DNA of 64,000 nt, taken from the NCBI GenBank assembly GCA_037355855.1, contig CM074763.1, positions 4,588,001-4,652,000 of the forward strand, in the 5' to 3' direction. The DNA is from Pseudo-nitzschia pungens (Eukaryota > Bacillariophyta > Bacillariophyceae > Bacillariales > Bacillariaceae). The position numbers were made by a program, and so were the translations under genes. Positions 10,582 through 21,898 of the stretch are shown here, piece by piece (positions within the stretch are counted from its first letter, which is position 1; each line of letters begins with the position of its first letter). The notes under the pieces were generated by a model. The model ran no database searches. It was not told where the DNA came from and was given only the letters and a program-made list of their open reading frames with translations.

Positions 10582-12390
10582 CTATGCCGGTGGCTGATAT
10601 TTTCGTATTACCGTGTAATCAGCCGTGTTCGGTGCGTTGCGGTCGGAAACCCTTTCGCTCATGGCAGTCGTAGCGCCCACAGATCCGCATCTGGCAATGA
10701 TCACATCGATGCCCGTCTTGGCGACGGTTGCTGCGGCGCCGAGTTTTGCCTGGAAAACGAATCCATCCATCCAATCCAATCCAATCCATCCATCGATCGA
10801 AACGAAAACAACGGCGACAAAGAAATTGTCAATAGACTTTCCGAGATGAGATTTTGTTTTCTCATCACAGAACCCAATCGATTGTCGTATCCACAACATC
10901 CATTCCCATTCCCGGTGAATGCCTGCAGGCATGTCTTTCTTTACGCATGCCTCCCACACAAAACGATACATACTCGCACAGACACATACACAGACAGTCA
11001 CACACGCACGCACGCACGCACACACGCACCTCGAGTCCACCGGTCACGTCGTGCTCGTGGGACGATCCGGAGGCGGACAACTCCTCGTGATTCACGATCC
11101 TTCCGCTCGCCGGATCGACGCGAATGGTTCGCACCAGCTCCGCATCGGGACGGATCTTGGGATCGTGGGTAAAGACGCCGTCGACGTCCGTCAAAAAGAT
11201 GGTTCGGTCGATCGATCCCTCCATCAACGGATGCGTCGCAATGAGTTCTACCAGCGTGTCGCCACCCAGTATGCCGGCCGAAAGGGACCGAAAGCGGGGT
11301 CGATGTCGATGATCACGATTCCCCGTTGTCGCTGTCGTTGCTGTCGACGTTGCTGTCGTTGTCGATGTCGCTGTCGATGTGTGGTCGCTGTACGCCCCGT
11401 AGAGCCCCGCATCACCGTGCAATACCGGAACGAGCCCCGCGGACAGCGTGTCGAGGATCGATTCGACCAGGAGGGTCGCCCCGAGGTGCTCGTCGCCCCC
11501 GTGCGTCATGAGTCCGGGAACGTTGAAACACGGCGAGATGCCGACCGCGTTGACCCCGTTCTCGATCAACGCCGATACGACGGCGCCGTTGAGTTTTTTG
11601 ACGCTGTGTGCGTGTGCGTGTGCGTGTGCGTTTGTTTGTTTGTTTGTTTGTTTGTTTGTTGACACGAGGTGGTTCCGGCCAATCGTCGTCGTTGAACAAC
11701 AGCACGTTCAGATCGCGTTTATTGGCGTAGAAAACACACACGACGCACGGATTTTCGTCGGACACGCTGATTGTGTTACCTATACGTACCTTTGACGTGT
11801 CCGAGCAATGCCTTTCGACAGCGGAATTGAATCGAATCGAATCGAATCGAATCGAATCGATGAATAAACCAATCAACAAAGCAATCAATCAGAATCAATC
11901 CAAAACGTCATGAGCCGACAATGATCTCCTCGGTGGATTCGAAATTCGAAACTCGAAAACTCCAAGACACTCGTTCCAATTCAATTCAAACAAAAAGCAC
12001 TCCTGCCGTACCCGTCACCAAGTCCCGCGTCAGACGCATCCCATCGGGTGGCGGAGACGTCGTGCCCCCGAGACCGTATTGCTTCGCGGTGTGGTGCCCG
12101 AAGGAACCCGCTCCGTGGACCACAACGACGGACACCAACGGTTGGGTCCCGTTCTCGCCGGTCGTTCCCGTGGTTCCGACTCCGTCTCCGCCACCGTTGG
12201 CAGCCGATTCCTCCCCACCGCCCGCGCTCGCGCTCCCGCTCAAGAACGCATCGTCGACGGCCGACCGTATCGTTCGGGAAAACCATTCGAGCGCTTTGGC
12301 GTTCAGTGTCTCGAGCTCGGCTTTTTCGGTGATGGAAGATCCTCCTATTTTCACGAGCAGGATGTTGTTCGTCGGCACGGACTCCGACAT
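10582..12390 (-). CDS. isopentenyl phosphate kinase
   Basis: An amino-acid-kinase-fold enzyme that phosphorylates isopentenyl phosphate to isopentenyl diphosphate. Exon 1 (from ATG 12390) has LLVKIGGSSITEK and VVVHGAGSFGHHTAKQYGL, which includes the His expected to contact the substrate phosphate. Exon 2 (11030-11603) has LNGAVVSALIENGVNAVGISP, the GDEHLGATLLVESILD region, HGDAG, ILGGDTLVELIA and TIFLTDVDGVFTHDPK. Exon 3 (10582-10749) has KLGAAATVAKTGIDVIIARCGS. The exon 2-3 junction (donor GTGCGTG, acceptor TTTCCAG) is in phase. The exon 1-2 intron, rich in GTTTG and GTGTGC repeats, ends at CACACAG, but I could not find an in-phase donor near 11990; an indel may hide it. S/T-rich and G/N-rich insertions interrupt the fold. 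No plastid presequence is obvious, so cytosolic action is likely. Confidence 0.85.
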
Positions 12391-13103
12391 GGTTGCGGTG
12401 TAGTAGGATGCTTGTAGTCCTAGCACTACCGTAAGGTACCTCGAGCGAAGCTATCGGGACCGCGGTGTGAATTCTGGGCCGTTGGCGTGACGAATTCCGA
12501 TTTCCGATTTTCGTTGGCAACCAAACAAATCTGTCGGTGGTAACAAACACTTCTTGATTGAGATTGAAAATCTGGCTTTTCCGACAAGACCTCTATGACC
12601 ATGGCGTAAGTTACGAACTACTAGTAGCACAGGTCGACGTACGTACGCGTACTGTGCTTCTCTAGGGGTCGGGTAAATCCTATCTAGATCTTCGAATTCG
12701 AATTCGAAATGACATCACATAAGGTAACCTTGCGGTAAACCTTAAACCTTAAGGTTACCATTTTGAAAATAATCTTGCTTTTCCAACAAGTATATTCCTA
12801 CCTATGATAGGTAGAAACAGCAGCTTTATACGATAGCCATCAAAATTCATGACTCATAACTCATGACACCAAAACTACAGTACGAACTTTTTCGAACGTA
12901 AATCTTCACCTCGGCCCTTTCTTCGGTGCTTGGCGTTCGATCCGCTCTGTCGCCCATCGTCTGTTCACTTTGTCGTCGTACAAGTCTATCATGGTCGCTA
13001 CATTCCAATACACGAAAACTGCGATGGAGTCCAAGCACTTATAGACGAAGCTGTATTGGAAGCCACTGGTTGAAAACCGTTGAACAAAATAAAGAAGAAG
13101 AGA
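12391..13103. other. divergent promoter region with AT/GC palindromes
   Basis: About 700 bp between the divergent IPK and SufE-MnmA genes, presumably holding both promoters. At 12,720-12,765 lies a cluster of interleaved near-palindromes (AAGGTAACCTTGCGG, TAAACCTTAAACC, TTAAGGTTACC). The same sequence family recurs in other intergenic spaces of the window. Confidence 0.55.
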
Positions 13104-15539
13104 ATGATGATCGCGATATCCATGTCACCCTTCGTCAGGAATCCAGACGCGAACAGGTTTCGTCCATTGTTCTTCGTGATTTATCTCCTATCTCACACGA
13201 TACTCCTGTGCAATTCGTTCAGCATTACACACCAGGAGTCTTCGAATTCACCATCATTATCACTATCACTACCACTACCACTATCATCACCATCATCACC
13301 ATCGCGATCCTCATCCTCTTTCGCAAACAAACCCGACGCTGCACGCACGCCAAACCCGACGCGACAACGGATCACCGCATGTTTCTCCGAGCCAAACAAC
13401 GACCGGGATCGGGAGCTCGATTTCCGGGATGCTTCGGTCGAAGAAATCCAGCAGTTATTGGTTCGAAGGGGACTGGCGTTTGAGCAAACCACGCTCGACG
13501 AAGAACCGACCATGACGCGGGTCCCGGGCTGTGTTGCGACGGTGTACGTCGTTGCCAAGCAGCAGCAACCTCGGCAGCAACAAAACTCCGAAGGATCGGC
13601 AGCCAGCGGTGGAATCTCCCTGTACGGAAACGCCGATGCGATCGTCAGTCGCGGCTTTTTTGAGCGTTCTCAAGGATCATCTGGAAGGATTGACCCTGGA
13701 TCAAGTCCTGGAATTGGATCCGGAGGGCGTCGCGGATGCCATGGGTTTGAGACCCGCCCTCAGCAAGGGACGGAACGACGGTCTGGCGAACATGGTGCGA
13801 ATCATCCAAAAGCAACTCCAAAACAAGAACGACAACAACGACGACGACGACGGGAATTGCCAGTGCCGGGGGGGAAACGAGTTCCGACGAACAGACCGAT
13901 TCCTCCGTGCCCGACCTCCAAACAAAACCCACCGTCGCTCTGCTCCTGTCGGGTGGCGTGGATTCTTCCGTGGCGTTTCGGCTGCTCCTGGAAGAAGGCT
14001 ACGACGTCGTTCCCTTCTACCTCAAGATCTGGCTCGAGGACGAGCTCGCCCACCTCGGCGAGTGTCCGTGGGAGGACGACGTCACCACCTGCCGAGAGGT
14101 CTGCGACCAGGTGGGGATCGAGCTGCGGATCGTGAGCCTGCAGGAAGAATACCACAAGCGCGTCATGAAGCACACCCTGGACGAGTGCTCGCTGGGACGG
14201 ACCCCCAACCCCGACATTCTCTGCAATTCCCGCGTCAAGTTTGGCTGCTTCCTGGAATACCTCGAGGGATTGCCGAACCGATTCGATTACATCGCCAGCG
14301 GGCACTACGCGCAGGTGCGTCGCACCCCGAGCGAAACCGATGCTACCGGTGGCGAAGCATCGTCGTCCGATCCCGATTCCAATTCCAACGAAGCGCCTTC
14401 GGTCGGCCCGCCTGTTCCGAGCCCCCGACCCGGTCAAGGACCAGTCGTACTTTCTCTGCGCCCTCAACCAGGCCCAGCTCTCGCGGTTGCTCTTTCCCAT
14501 CGGTCACCTGGAAAAGAAACAGGTCCGGGAACTCGCCGAGGCCTTTGAATTGCCCAACCGGCACCGGCCCGATTCGCAGGGCCTGTGCTTTCTGGGCAAG
14601 GTCAAGTTCCGGGACTTTATGCAGATTCACCTGGGGGAAAAGCCCGGAATCATTGTCGATGCCGTGACCGGTGAGACCATCGGAAAGCACCACGGGGTCT
14701 GGTACCACACGGTCGGCCAGCGAAAGGGGATCGGTCCCTACCTCGAGCCCAGGGCGTCCTCGAAGGGACCCTGGTATGTCGTGGCAAAGGTGCGTGCGAT
14801 AATATGCAATATACAAAGCAAAGCAACGAACGCGAAATTGTAGGAGTTTCGAAAGGCCCGTTGGTGTGTTTGCTTCTTTGTGATACGAGTCGGTCTGCGA
14901 CGCAATCCCTCACTCTGCCCGTTTGCCGTTTGTGCGTTTTGTTCTGTTTTGTTCTCTTCTGTTTTCTTCTCGTCGTGTTTTTTTTGGGTTTGTTGGGAAC
15001 AAATCAACAACCAGGACCCGTCGCAAAACATTGTCTTTGCCAGCAACCGATACGACGAGGACGTCTTTGTCCGGGCCCGTTCCGAATTCCACGTGGAAAA
15101 CATTAGCTGGATCACGGGAAAGGAACCGGTCCACCTCCTCGATGGTGAGGGCGATGCTTCCGAAAGCCGAATCTACGACCTCGTCTTCAAGATCCGTCAC
15201 GGACCCAAGCTGGCGACGGGGAGCCTCGAGCTCCCGAACGACAACAACGACGACAACGGCAACGACAACGGCAATGTGGGAGGCATCGTCCGGCTCGACG
15301 CCAAGGACGGCGGCCTCGCCCCCGGTCAGTACGTGGTGTTTTACACGGAGGACGCCGAGTGCCTGGGCGGAGGAATCATCAGCGAGCGGCACTGGGCCCG
15401 GTTTTTGCTGGAGCGGGAAGACAATGCCGGCGCCGGCGCCGATGCCAGCGGTTTCCCGGACGCGCAAGGATCATCGTCGTCATCATCCTCGTCGTCGACG
15501 ACGACAGCGGCGGCCGCCGCATTGACCGCGGAACCGTAG
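13104..15539 (+). CDS. SufE-MnmA fusion (tRNA 2-thiouridylase with sulfur carrier)
   Basis: A signal-peptide-like segment (FFVIYLLSHTILLCNSFS) suggests plastid import. A SufE domain follows (about 13,430-13,850): RVPGCVATVYV carries the persulfide Cys (codon 13,530), then GNADAIVSRG and LKDHLEGLTLDQVLELDP...LSKGRNDGLANMV. A ~60-nt linker leads into MnmA: SGGVDSS PP-loop (about 13,950), TPNPDILCNSRVKFG and DSQGLCFLGKVKF with both catalytic Cys, HTVGQRKGIG, and WYVVAK|DPSQNIVFAS across an intron (14,790-15,014, donor GTGCGT, acceptor ACCAG, in phase). MnmA 2-thiolates the wobble uridine of certain tRNAs; SufE relays persulfide from SufS. Three frame changes are each fixed by removing one base from T6 (13,656), G7 (13,868) and C5 (14,422). 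The first ATG is 13,104; 13,107 and 13,122 are alternatives. N/D-rich and S-rich insertions sit near the C-terminus. Confidence 0.82.
14790..15014 (+). other. intron in the MnmA domain
   Basis: A 225-bp GT-AG intron, phase 0: donor GCAAAG|GTGCGTGCG, T-rich tract, acceptor CAACCAG|GACCCG. It splits the conserved WYVVAKD sequence of MnmA. Confidence 0.88.
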
Positions 15540-16548
15540 GATCCATGGTTGGGATCGGATGAAATCGCGAACGCGGTTCCGAAACGAAACCATCTTTTTT
15601 CCCTCCCATCCATCCCGTCGATCGAATGTGTCTCGAACGAGCGCAATTCCAATCCCTGGGGAAGTAGGTAGGTACGCATATAGAGACTACTAGGCGGCGC
15701 AGGCACGTGTTGTGAGCAACCGATCGGGTTGTGTGATTGCCCAACATGTGCATGCAGCGTGGGGAACGCAACAAAAACGAACAAGTACAAAGTAATGTAT
15801 AGCGGTTCTATGAGTTAGGCAAAAGAAAACGGCGTTTGTTTTTTCCGGCCGGTATGCGTTTGGAGTTTGTGTGAATGTGTTGGTGATATTTGTGTGTGTG
15901 TGTGTGTGTGTGTTTGTGTGTATTGCGTGAGTGAGTGGTTCGAATTCGTCTGTTTATCGTAGTGGCATCTCTGTGGTCTTTGTCTGTATCGTAACTGTTG
16001 AATTGTGCCCGTGTTGTAATAGTGTAGTAGTAGTTTGTTGCGTTCCGTTGAAAATGGTAGTACTAGTCGTGATTGCAATCGCAGTCGACGCTTCCGTCGT
16101 AGTTGTGGTTCATGTGTGACGGTAGGATCGCCATTGTTTCTGGCCAGAAATGTATCCGGCTCCTTCCCGTTGGAATTCTTGGCGCGTGGTTTCGTTACGA
16201 GGCTAAGAAATCAATAAATCACTATCGGCGAAGGAAAGGAATGCGTGCATGCGTAAAGGAAGGGAGGAAGGAAAAATGAAACGAAAAATCACACACATCG
16301 AACGAACGAAGGAACGAAGAAATAGGCACGCCGTTTTGTTTCGATTGCTTCTTTCATCATCATCCTATTCGGTTCCATTCGAGTCGGTGTTGTGTTGGTG
16401 GTCTCTCTGTGCAGCACCACCACCATCCTCTCTCACTTGTTTCGTTGCATTGCCATTGCCATTATTATCATATCATATATCATATGATATATCATATCAT
16501 ATTATAATATATGTATACATACATGATGTATGTGTTCTAACGATTTCG
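15540..16548. other. convergent intergenic region with microsatellites
   Basis: No gene is seen between the convergent SufE-MnmA and AlgH-like genes. It has a GT-dinucleotide run at about 15,890-15,925 and an AT-rich near-palindrome of ATATCAT/ATGATAT units at about 16,465-16,525, next to the minus-strand stop codon. Confidence 0.55.
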
Positions 16549-18583
16549 TTACCATCCCCACGGTGCATCGTCGTCCGCGTCGTCGTCGAGAATCTCAATG
16601 TCCACGTCCAGCTCGTCGTCATCGTCGTCGTCATCGTCGTCGTAGTCGTCCAGCCCCAGAATCCCGCTCAGATCGTCCTCTTCCAGGACCTGAAAGGTAA
16701 CGTCCTCGTGTTTCTTGAGCTCGAGGGCCGAGAGTTCCGGCATGTCCCCGTCGGTGCAGAGTTCCATCACCTCGTGCCACAGGGGCTGGGGCAGCGAGAT
16801 GCACTGCTTGAGCGCCAGCACCCGGGAGCAGGCCACCGGCTGGAACTTTCCGAGGGTGACCTCCACGTCCAGCATCGACTCGGGGTAGTCGTGGCATCCG
16901 ACAAAGAAGCGAAAGTCGAGGGGGTGGTAGGTCCCATCGAGGACACCGTCGACGGCCGCCTCGAGGCCGCCGCGGTAGATTCCGGAGCCGGGGCTGATCT
17001 CGGTGGCCCCCGGGAGGTCCGCGATTCCGTGTATGACAATGGCCGGCTCTCCCTGGTGGTCGGGGCCGCCGACGTAGATGGCGCATTCCTCCCGAAAGGC
17101 AATCTTGAAGCGCGTCAGGCCCTTGGCGCTGTCCGCGATCGAGTCGACATTGGTCCTCCCGGAAGAGGAAGACGACGACGACGACGACGAGCTGCCAAAG
17201 GCCCCCAGGTAGACGATCTTGGCCAGGTCTTTGGTGAGCTGAAAGGCCATGGGCCGGTTGAGGACGAGTGTCTTGGCCGAGTGGCTTCCCTCCTCGTAGG
17301 TGGTCTTTTCCAGCACCAAGCAAACCTCTTGCCACTGCTCCTGGTTGTCTAGGTAGAGCGAGAGCATCTCCGAAAAGTCTTCCGGAAGTGTGGTGGCGTC
17401 GATCTGTCCCTCCTCGTCGGCATTGTCGGCAATCTTTTTCATTTGCTCCTCGACCAATTTCCTCGAGCGCTCGTACCAGTGACCCACGGGCAATTCGTCG
17501 GCCGAGGTTTCCACCTTTTTGGCGTCCTCGACCAGCAGCGCTCGGAGCTTGGACCCAATGATCGAGTGCTTGTGGTTGCGAAACAATTCGACCTCGAGGG
17601 GCATGCGGAGGACCAGTCCGCCCACTTCCGGCTGAGCACAGCATATCAAATCAAATCAAAGCAAAGCAAAAAATAGTAATGATTGGTTGTATTGTATATA
17701 ATTGCGTTGTGTACCAAAAATTTGCAAATAACAACAGCAACAACAACAACAACAACAATAATAATAACAATAATAATAGAGTTCAACCACAACAGGCAAC
17801 AAAAGAAACGAGAGCAGCGACAAGTGATCGAATGAGAAAGAAATAATATACATGAAACATCAAACAAATCCGATTCATTCTTGTCGTTGACGTTGTCGTT
17901 GTCGGGAGTGCATTCCCCAAACTCGTCGTCGATGCGATTCCGTTGCGGATGACCGACCGACTCGTCCATTGCACTACGCTGTGCTGTGCTGCGCTGCGTG
18001 TACGCACCGTCGGAGTTTCGTACGCCCACCGATCGGTGACGTATTCTTCGGCGAGGTTCTTGTTCTGTTGCCTCAGGACCTTTTCGTTTTCCGTCACCTC
18101 CCGTTCCTCGGAGAGAATCGAGAGCGGCTCCTCGTCCTTCTTGGTGTCGTCCCGCGTTTCCCCCATGGCAAGACTCCGCCGGAAGGTCCTCCAGTCTCCC
18201 AGGGATTCCGTGTCGATGTAGTCGTCGCCGTCCTCGTCGGAATCGTAGTCGTCGTCTTCTTCATCTTCTTCTTCGTTCTCGCGTCCATCCGCGGCAAAGA
18301 AACTCTCCGAGAGCCACGTTTTGGATCGCCGCCGGTGTGTGCGCGTCCGGGATCGATCGAAGAAAGCCAGGGGCTCGGGGCTCGCAATGCTCGTTGCTTC
18401 TTCTTCGCACGAGTTGCATATCCGGTTTGCGAGAGAAGGGGTCGGTTGGAATCCGTCGGCGGTCCCGTAGTAGCACGAGGAGGCGAGGCAACCGTATACC
18501 ATCGCCGCGGCGACGATCCGGGTCGTTCGTTGGGTCCGATGACACGACGAGCCTCGTCGAAGAAAGGAATATTCGCGAGTCAT
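16549..18583 (-). CDS. UPF0301/AlgH (DUF179) protein, plastid-type
   Basis: Two exons: 18,008-18,583 and 16,549-17,631, with an intron between (donor GTGCGTACAC, acceptor TGCTCAG, phase 0). Exon 1 codes a hydrophobic segment IVAAAMVYGCLASSCYYGTADGFQP, a plastid-type presequence with an F motif, an acidic linker and DWRTFRRSLAMGE. Exon 2 carries the DUF179 core: KTLVLNRPMAFQL, AIYVGGPDHQGEPAIVIHG, GIYRGGLEAAVDGV and LDFRFFVGCHDYPESMLDVEV. The C-terminus is an Asp-rich tail and a poly-Ser run interrupts the core. AlgH-family proteins have no settled biochemical role. The domain call is good; plastid location is inferred from the presequence. Confidence 0.8.
17632..18007 (-). other. intron in the AlgH-like gene
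   Basis: A 376-bp intron on the minus strand. It contains CAA/AAT microsatellites at about 17,730-17,780 and a variant CTGTGCTGCG repeat near the donor. Confidence 0.75.
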
Positions 18584-20452
18584 TTTTGCGTTGGATGTGT
18601 TGTGTGATTGAGCTATATACTTCGATATATACAGTCAATACAATATTGTATTGTAGTAGCGGACAGTCTTGCTTCGTTTCCGAATTCTTCGAACGGTGTA
18701 TTGTCCAAGAAAGAACTTCAAGAAGGTTTCGTCGCGAAGGAGTTTCGCAATGCGATTCGATGTCGATGTCGATGTCGATGTCGATGTCGATTCGTTTAGT
18801 TCCGTTCAAGATCGTTGCTCCCACTTCTTCCAAAACCGAGTTCGATGCCCCGAATAGAAGTAACCGTAGTGATAATAGTTATACCGTATATTATAGTACG
18901 GTACGATACCAGTGCTAGTACGGTACCTGTAACAGTAATACTTACTTCTCGAATTGATTTCGATCCTTTACAATGACACAAAGGTTGAAGTTTCTTTTGT
19001 TGCAAACTTGTTCCTCCGTGAGGGACGGGCTGCAATAATAAAAATGAACAACAACAGCTGTTTCTGTCGTCGATGTGCTACGTACTCGTATCAAAACGGT
19101 ACGTACTAGGACTAACCCTGCTATGGATTGATTGCAAACTCGTACCGGCAGGAGGTGGACACACCTCGGACACAAAGATTGTTCGATGGTGATAATCGCA
19201 CTTTGGGTTTTTTTCGGAACAACAGATGGCGGCGACGCAACTTCTTGTTCCGTATTCGTTTTCGTTTTCGTTTCGTCGTGCTTTCCTGTCTCGTGTCCGG
19301 ACTCACTCGAGAAAAGTTCCTCGGAGGCTTTTCGTAGTAGAAGTACGGTAAGATTACTACCGGTACCCTTACGGTTCTGTATCGAATCTCAAAATCATTG
19401 AACCGGCCCGGAAAGAGAGAGATTCATTCATTCGTTGATGGCAGCGAACCCCAAAAGACTGCGCTACTGTACCGTATTTTACCGTACGAGATATCGTGTA
19501 ACGCTGGGGAGTGTGTGGATGGGTGTGGCGGGTGTGGTGGTTGAGATCGTGTTGGTGCCGTGTCGTGTCGTCTTGTACCAGTTCGAAAGTCACGGGTATC
19601 GGTAATACTACCGTACTATCACTACTTAGTATTTTTTGGTGGTACCGGTACCAGGCAAGGTTAATTAAGGTTTACCGTAATCTTATGCTACAACCACCAA
19701 TCATTCGATGGTGGAACAGCAAATCATCTTGCAATGCACGGTATCGTACGCTATCATTGTTACATCACGTGGTTCGAGTGCTTTTGATTGGCGCGGAACG
19801 ACACCAACCACCTTGGCTGCTTCGCAGGTCTGCGTGGAACGAGACCACGAGATTGGCGGGAGGTAGATCGAATGAATCAATCAATTATGAAAATGAAGAA
19901 TGCAGAAGTAAGTTACTCGAATGAGTCGATGAGCTCTCGGACCACCCAATCCACCACCCGTGTTCTCTACAAGTAACCTTACGGTAAGGTTTACCGGGTA
20001 ACCTAACCGGTTGTCGTAGTATATCCCTGTACAATTTGTACTGGGAAATCAAATTTTTTGATTGGCTCATTCACTTGTTGCTGCTGCTTGCTGTCCCCCC
20101 CTTGAATTATTGACGCATTGCTGCTTGCTGTCCTCCCGGTACGGTATTATCAACAGGTTGCTGAAGCTGTTGCTGGTTGCTGTACCCCCTGTATTATCGA
20201 TGTGTTGCTGCTGGTTGCTGTCCCCCTTTTGTCAAAATTGTCAGTGCTGCAAAAAAGATGTGTGACTTAGGAGCCGGGGTATGTGATGTGACACCACTGA
20301 AAAAGAAAGGTGCCAGAATTTTACTACCATACGAAGTAATAAGAAGTGGAATTTTTGTGTGATTGAAGTTATCTGATTAAAAATTACTTGGTTTATTGAG
20401 TCAAATGTGTCAAATGGAATGAAAATATGATGAGTGAGTGGATATCAGGGTC
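18584..20452. other. intergenic region upstream of the LINE
   Basis: No gene is supported. It holds a GATGTC hexamer array (about 18,757-18,790), the near-palindrome AACCTTACGGTAAGGTT (about 19,975-19,991), and about four spaced copies of a TTGCTGCTTGCTGTCCCCC-like sequence (20,070-20,235). The last is the only distinct repeat and is not explained by a recognisable element. Confidence 0.5.
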
Positions 20453-20471
20453 TGGATTGAAACATTTTGCT
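20453..20471. repeat. left target-site duplication of the LINE
   Basis: TGGATTGAAACATTTTGCT (19 bp) is repeated exactly at 46,504-46,522, directly flanking the LINE. The bases outside the pair differ. Confidence 0.85.
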
Positions 20472-20859
20472 ACAATTTTGCGACGCGCGATTTTGTCCGA
20501 CGTTCCGATGTTCCAGTACTTAAAACACGTAGATTTCTACACAACTTTCCCCTTTGATATCTCACTCACTTCTAAAGCTCCTACAACACAACCAAGCACT
20601 ACACCTATCAACAGAGACCTCCCCTACCTGATTCTGCTGTTTGTTTGGCTGCTCCTTGCTTCCTTTGGTTGCTGTGGTTGCTTGTTTCCTCTGCCGGTCG
20701 GTCGATCGGCAACAACAGCAACAAGCAAAACAACACATAATTTTCTACAGCAATTGCAGTACTAATTCTACAGCAGCTCTGCTTCAGTTCCTCTTTGTCT
20801 CCGAGCTCGGTTTGTTTTTTGATCTGTTTTCAAGCCATATTTTTATTTAACGCTATACA

Positions 20860-21710
20860 GTCTTCCAAGCCCCATAAGTGATACCCACTTAACGTTCTAC
20901 ATTCTTCAAGGTCGAACCTACTTAACGTTCTACATTCTTCAAGATCGAACACATATACACCCCCCTTCTAGAAGGTTCCTACTCGCTGATCCCTAAGTAT
21001 CTGCAAGTTCGCGCAAGCATACCTTCCAGTTCCCCTTTATTTTCAAGCCAATTGCCCCCTGCTCTTACTAGTGTCAATCACTTAAGAGCTACCCTGTTTC
21101 CTAGCCAAGCCCCCTAGTCCCTAAGTGTTTTCGCTTAAGGCTCCCCCTACTACACCTGTTTTCAAGCCAAGACCAACCGATCCCTAAGTACCTCTTACTT
21201 ATTGCACTCTTGTTTCCAAGACTACAGCTACTACCGCCCCTTGTTTTCAAGACTACAATTCCCCTGGTCCCTAAGGGTTCGCGAGTTCCCTGATCCCTAA
21301 GTGTTTTCGCTCTTAAGCAACCCCAACTTGAACTTCAAGTTCGACACTGTTTTCAAGACACAAGCCTCCCCCTGGTCCCTAGGTGTTTCTACTAAAGCCC
21401 CTGTTTTCAAGCAAGCAGCTTCCCTGGTCCCTAAGTGTATCGCTCAAGGTCCCTGTTTTCAAGCCAATTGCCCCCGGATACTGTTTCCACTGTTTCCCTG
21501 GTCCCTAAGTGTCTCGCTCAAGGTCCCTGTTTCCAAGCCAATTGCCCCTGGATACTGTTTCCACTTAAAAGTACTTGCGAGTTTGAACTTCAAGTTCCCT
21601 CCTGAGCCTTTTAAGTGTGCCCTGCCATTGATATCCCCCGGTCCCTAAGTGTTCCTACTAAAGCCCCCCTCCACGCAAGCACCTTCCCTGGTCCTAGGTC
21701 TTTGTTACAA
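20860..21710 (+). repeat. degenerate tandem repeats in the LINE 5' UTR
   Basis: About ten irregularly spaced copies of two linked motifs, TCCCTAAGTGTTTTCGCT and CTGTTTTCAAGCCAATTGCC. They occur for example at 20,985, 21,117, 21,292, 21,428 and 21,499 for the first and 21,051, 21,148, 21,404, 21,454 and 21,525 for the second. A related pair, CTACATTCTTCAAG, occurs near 20,900 and 20,930. Promoter monomers are one possibility. Confidence 0.7.
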
Positions 21711-21736
21711 GCCAGTTGTCGGTTTGTTTCTACACG

Positions 21737-21898
21737 ATTTGCAGTGGTCTGCTGGAGTTTCTAAATTCTGTAACTCCAGAGCACCTCTGTGGGTTTCGAA
21801 CGTGATTCTTCTGGAAGTGCTCCAGTCTTTTCTTTTGGTTACCCTGGAGTTTTTCCTTGTCCAGACCAACGTTGGACCTGTTGTTGCTGCTGTACCCT
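21737..21898. repeat. shared module M1, LINE copy
   Basis: About 160 nt with counterparts in elements A (31,171) and C (53,661). The conserved parts are TTTGCAG, the hairpin CTGGAGTT/AACTCCAG (21,752-21,779), AGAGCACCTCTGTGGG, a short palindrome (here CCAACGTTGG) and a GTTGTTGCTGCTGTACCCT end. It lies sense to the LINE, just upstream of ORF1. Confidence 0.7.

Noticed and set aside
13907..14548. MnmA as a separate gene starting at MPDLQTKP
   Set aside because: The start codon is GTG rather than ATG, there is no promoter space or targeting peptide, and the upstream SufE frame joins it after removal of one G.
15935..15955. GGTTCGAATTC as a tRNA T-loop
   Set aside because: No acceptor, anticodon or D arm could be built around it.
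16249..17352. A 367-codon plus-strand frame
   Set aside because: Antisense to the AlgH-like exon; no domain, and the minus strand has the conserved protein with good splice sites.
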